Below, one piece after another: positions 14,378 to 15,200 of a stretch of DNA of 15,200 bases. How positions within the stretch are numbered: position 1 is the stretch's first letter; each line of letters starts with the position of its first letter. The DNA is from CAZCTO01 sp964501725 (lineage in GTDB: Bacteria > Bacillota > Clostridia > Saccharofermentanales > Saccharofermentanaceae): assembly GCA_964501725.1 (NCBI GenBank), contig CAZCTO010000030.1, positions 1 through 15,200 of the forward strand. Direction: 5' to 3'. The notes beneath the pieces are model-generated. The model did not search any database. It was given only the letters and a program-made list of their open reading frames with translations, and had not been told where the DNA came from. A program made the position numbers and the translations under genes.

Positions 14378-14686
14378 ACTAATACATACTAAAAGCCGGA
14401 TTTGTGCGGTTTAGTCGGAATTATTTTGCGGGAAAGACCAGATCTGAAAGACATGTTATACTCTAATACATATAAAACAACTGGTTTTACGCGATTTTAT
14501 ACGCATTTTTGGGCCTGTCCAGCCTCTTTTTTGCAGTCTAATACATATAAAACAACGCATTTCGCGCGATTTTATACGCATTTTGGGGTCAAAATGGCTT
14601 CCTCTTCATAGTCTAATACATATAAAATGGCCAGTCTCACACAGTTTTATACGTATTCCGACACAACCGGCGTCCCAAGATGGAAA
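14378..14686. repeat. Tandem array B: 75-bp period inverted-repeat units with variable interiors
   Basis: Units begin with TCTAATACATATAAAA at 14462, 14537 and 14612, exactly 75 bp apart, and carry right arms TTTTATACGCAT (first two) or TTTTATACGTAT (third). TATA-to-TATA distance within a unit is the same as in array A (31 bp outer length), yet the 17-nt middles and the roughly 30-bp linkers differ strongly between units. A degenerate unit at 14378 is 84 bp before the first and has ACTAAA (14388-14393) with TTTAGT (14410-14415) in place of TATAAA/TTTATA. The array sits between the divergent pstS-like and GyrI-like genes. Function unknown. Confidence 0.9.
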
Positions 14687-14687
14687 A

Positions 14688-14715
14688 GGTAAGATAAAAG
14701 CGGACACAGGGGGTA
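14688..14715. repeat. 28-bp motif at the right edge of array B (copy 2)
   Basis: Matches 8264-8291 at 26 of 28 positions, with the identical core CGGACACAGGGGGTA at 14701-14715. It starts one base after the position where a fourth full unit would begin. Confidence 0.85.
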
Positions 14716-14830
14716 ATCATTTGATATCGTAAAAAATTCAGAGTAAACGATGCTGGTTATCGAGAACAACACCTTAGAAGGCAGGCTTGACATCATGCCC
14801 GGAGGCTGCAAAAGAAAGCCCACCTGCATA

Positions 14831-14852
14831 ATATGACATACACATGTCGTAT
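14831..14852. promoter_or_regulatory. Palindromic operator candidate upstream of the GyrI-like gene
   Basis: ATATGACAT (14831-14839) and ATGTCGTAT (14844-14852) form a 9-bp inverted repeat with a single T/G mismatch around ACAC, about 57 bp before the start codon at 14909. The size and symmetry suit a dimeric repressor. A definite -35/-10 pair could not be assigned; TATATA (14850-14855) may serve as -10. Confidence 0.5.
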
Positions 14853-14908
14853 ATAGCCGTTTATGATGAGATTAGCGGCTCACAACAAACTGAATGCGAG
14901 GTAATCAA

Positions 14909-15200
14909 ATGAAGTACGAATGGAAAAAGAGCGAAAAAGAACTTTACCTGCCGAAGGGGACACCGTCGCTCGTAAACGTCCCGCGGCAGAATTTTTTCAA
15001 GATTAAGGGGCAGGGGAATCCGAATGATCCTGATTTTGCGGAGCGAATCGGTGTCCTTTACTCGCTTTCCTATGCGGTCAGGATGATGCCGAAAAACGGG
15101 TTTACTCCGGAGGGCTATTTCGAGTACACAGTTTATCCGCTCGAAGGAGTGTGGGATCTGACCGATGCCGGTAAAAAGGCCGCAACTTTAAGCAAAGATG
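14909..15200 (+). CDS. GyrI-like small-molecule-binding domain protein, 3'-truncated by window edge
   Basis: The frame is open from the ATG at 14909 to the window end (97 codons). It begins MKYEWKKSEKELYLPKG and continues with VNVPRQNFFKIKGQGNP, ERIGVLYSLSYAVRMMP and YTVYPLEGVWDL, the pattern of stand-alone GyrI-like domain proteins widespread in Bacillota. The family shares the SOUL/GyrI effector-binding fold of MerR-type multidrug regulators and is thought to bind or hydrolyse small hydrophobic compounds; some members lie in drug-resistance settings. AGGT at 14899-14902 gives only a modest ribosome binding site. Family assignment rests on visible sequence pattern and is fairly secure; exact function is not. 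Confidence 0.8.
   Translation, partial: MKYEWKKSEKELYLPKGTPSLVNVPRQNFFKIKGQGNPNDPDFAERIGVLYSLSYAVRMMPKNGFTPEGYFEYTVYPLEGVWDLTDAGKKAATLSKD

Noticed and set aside
14402..14611. + strand frame of 69 codons across array B
   Set aside because: Same artefact of the 75-bp period; it ends inside the array, and the repeat interiors diverge without keeping amino acids.
7976..14686. CRISPR array interpretation of the two 75-bp arrays
   Set aside because: In array A the linkers are nearly identical between units, the period is longer than typical CRISPR units, the repeated part is two separated arms, and no cas genes are present.
14647..14829. Minus-strand frame of 60 codons right of array B
   Set aside because: No ribosome binding site or recognisable motif, and it includes part of the repeat and the shared 28-bp flank.

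Overview
The window looks like a chromosomal segment of a Bacillota (Clostridia-like) bacterium of intermediate GC content. Supporting signs are strong AGGAGG-type ribosome binding sites, TTGACA/TATAAT-type promoters with 17-bp spacers, a B. subtilis-length type I glutamine synthetase, an ANTAR antiterminator beside glnA, the LL-diaminopimelate aminotransferase (DapL) lysine route, and a YtrA-type GntR/ABC operon. No phage, plasmid, CRISPR/Cas, rRNA or tRNA genes are visible. Genus cannot be assigned from the sequence alone.

Layout, left to right. (1) 1-1118: 3' part of gltD (glutamate synthase small subunit), then a terminator. (2) 1203-3396: a three-gene operon (YtrA-type GntR repressor, ABC ATPase, six-helix permease) with a consensus promoter and an inverted repeat overlapping its -10, closed by a long hairpin. 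(3) 3653-7935: a + strand operon glnA - ANTAR regulator - dapF - dapL, with a near-perfect promoter, a leader hairpin before glnA, and a 10-bp-stem terminator at the end. With gltD, the glnA part forms a nitrogen-assimilation (GS/GOGAT) neighbourhood; dapF and dapL supply meso-diaminopimelate for lysine and cell wall, using glutamate as amino donor. (4) 7976-8586: non-coding accessory stretch with a tandem array of 75-bp units, each carrying an inverted repeat. (5) 8521-10268: pyrG on the minus strand, another glutamine user, with its own promoter and terminator. (6) 10555-14157, minus strand: an orphan pstS-like lipoprotein gene, then a CoA-disulfide-reductase-like enzyme fused to a rhodanese domain, whose 3' end overlaps a pirin gene. 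(7) 14378-14715: a second tandem array, again exactly 75-bp period but with different sequence between the arms, ending at a 28-bp motif (26/28 identical) also found at the right edge of the first array. (8) 14909-15200: 5' part of a GyrI-like small-molecule-binding protein gene, preceded by a palindromic operator candidate.

The housekeeping genes are ordinary. What they do not explain is the pair of 75-bp-period inverted-repeat arrays with a common right-hand flank, 6 kb apart. The ANTAR protein next to glnA, with a pseudoreceiver lacking the phospho-acceptor aspartate, is the most interesting regulatory feature.
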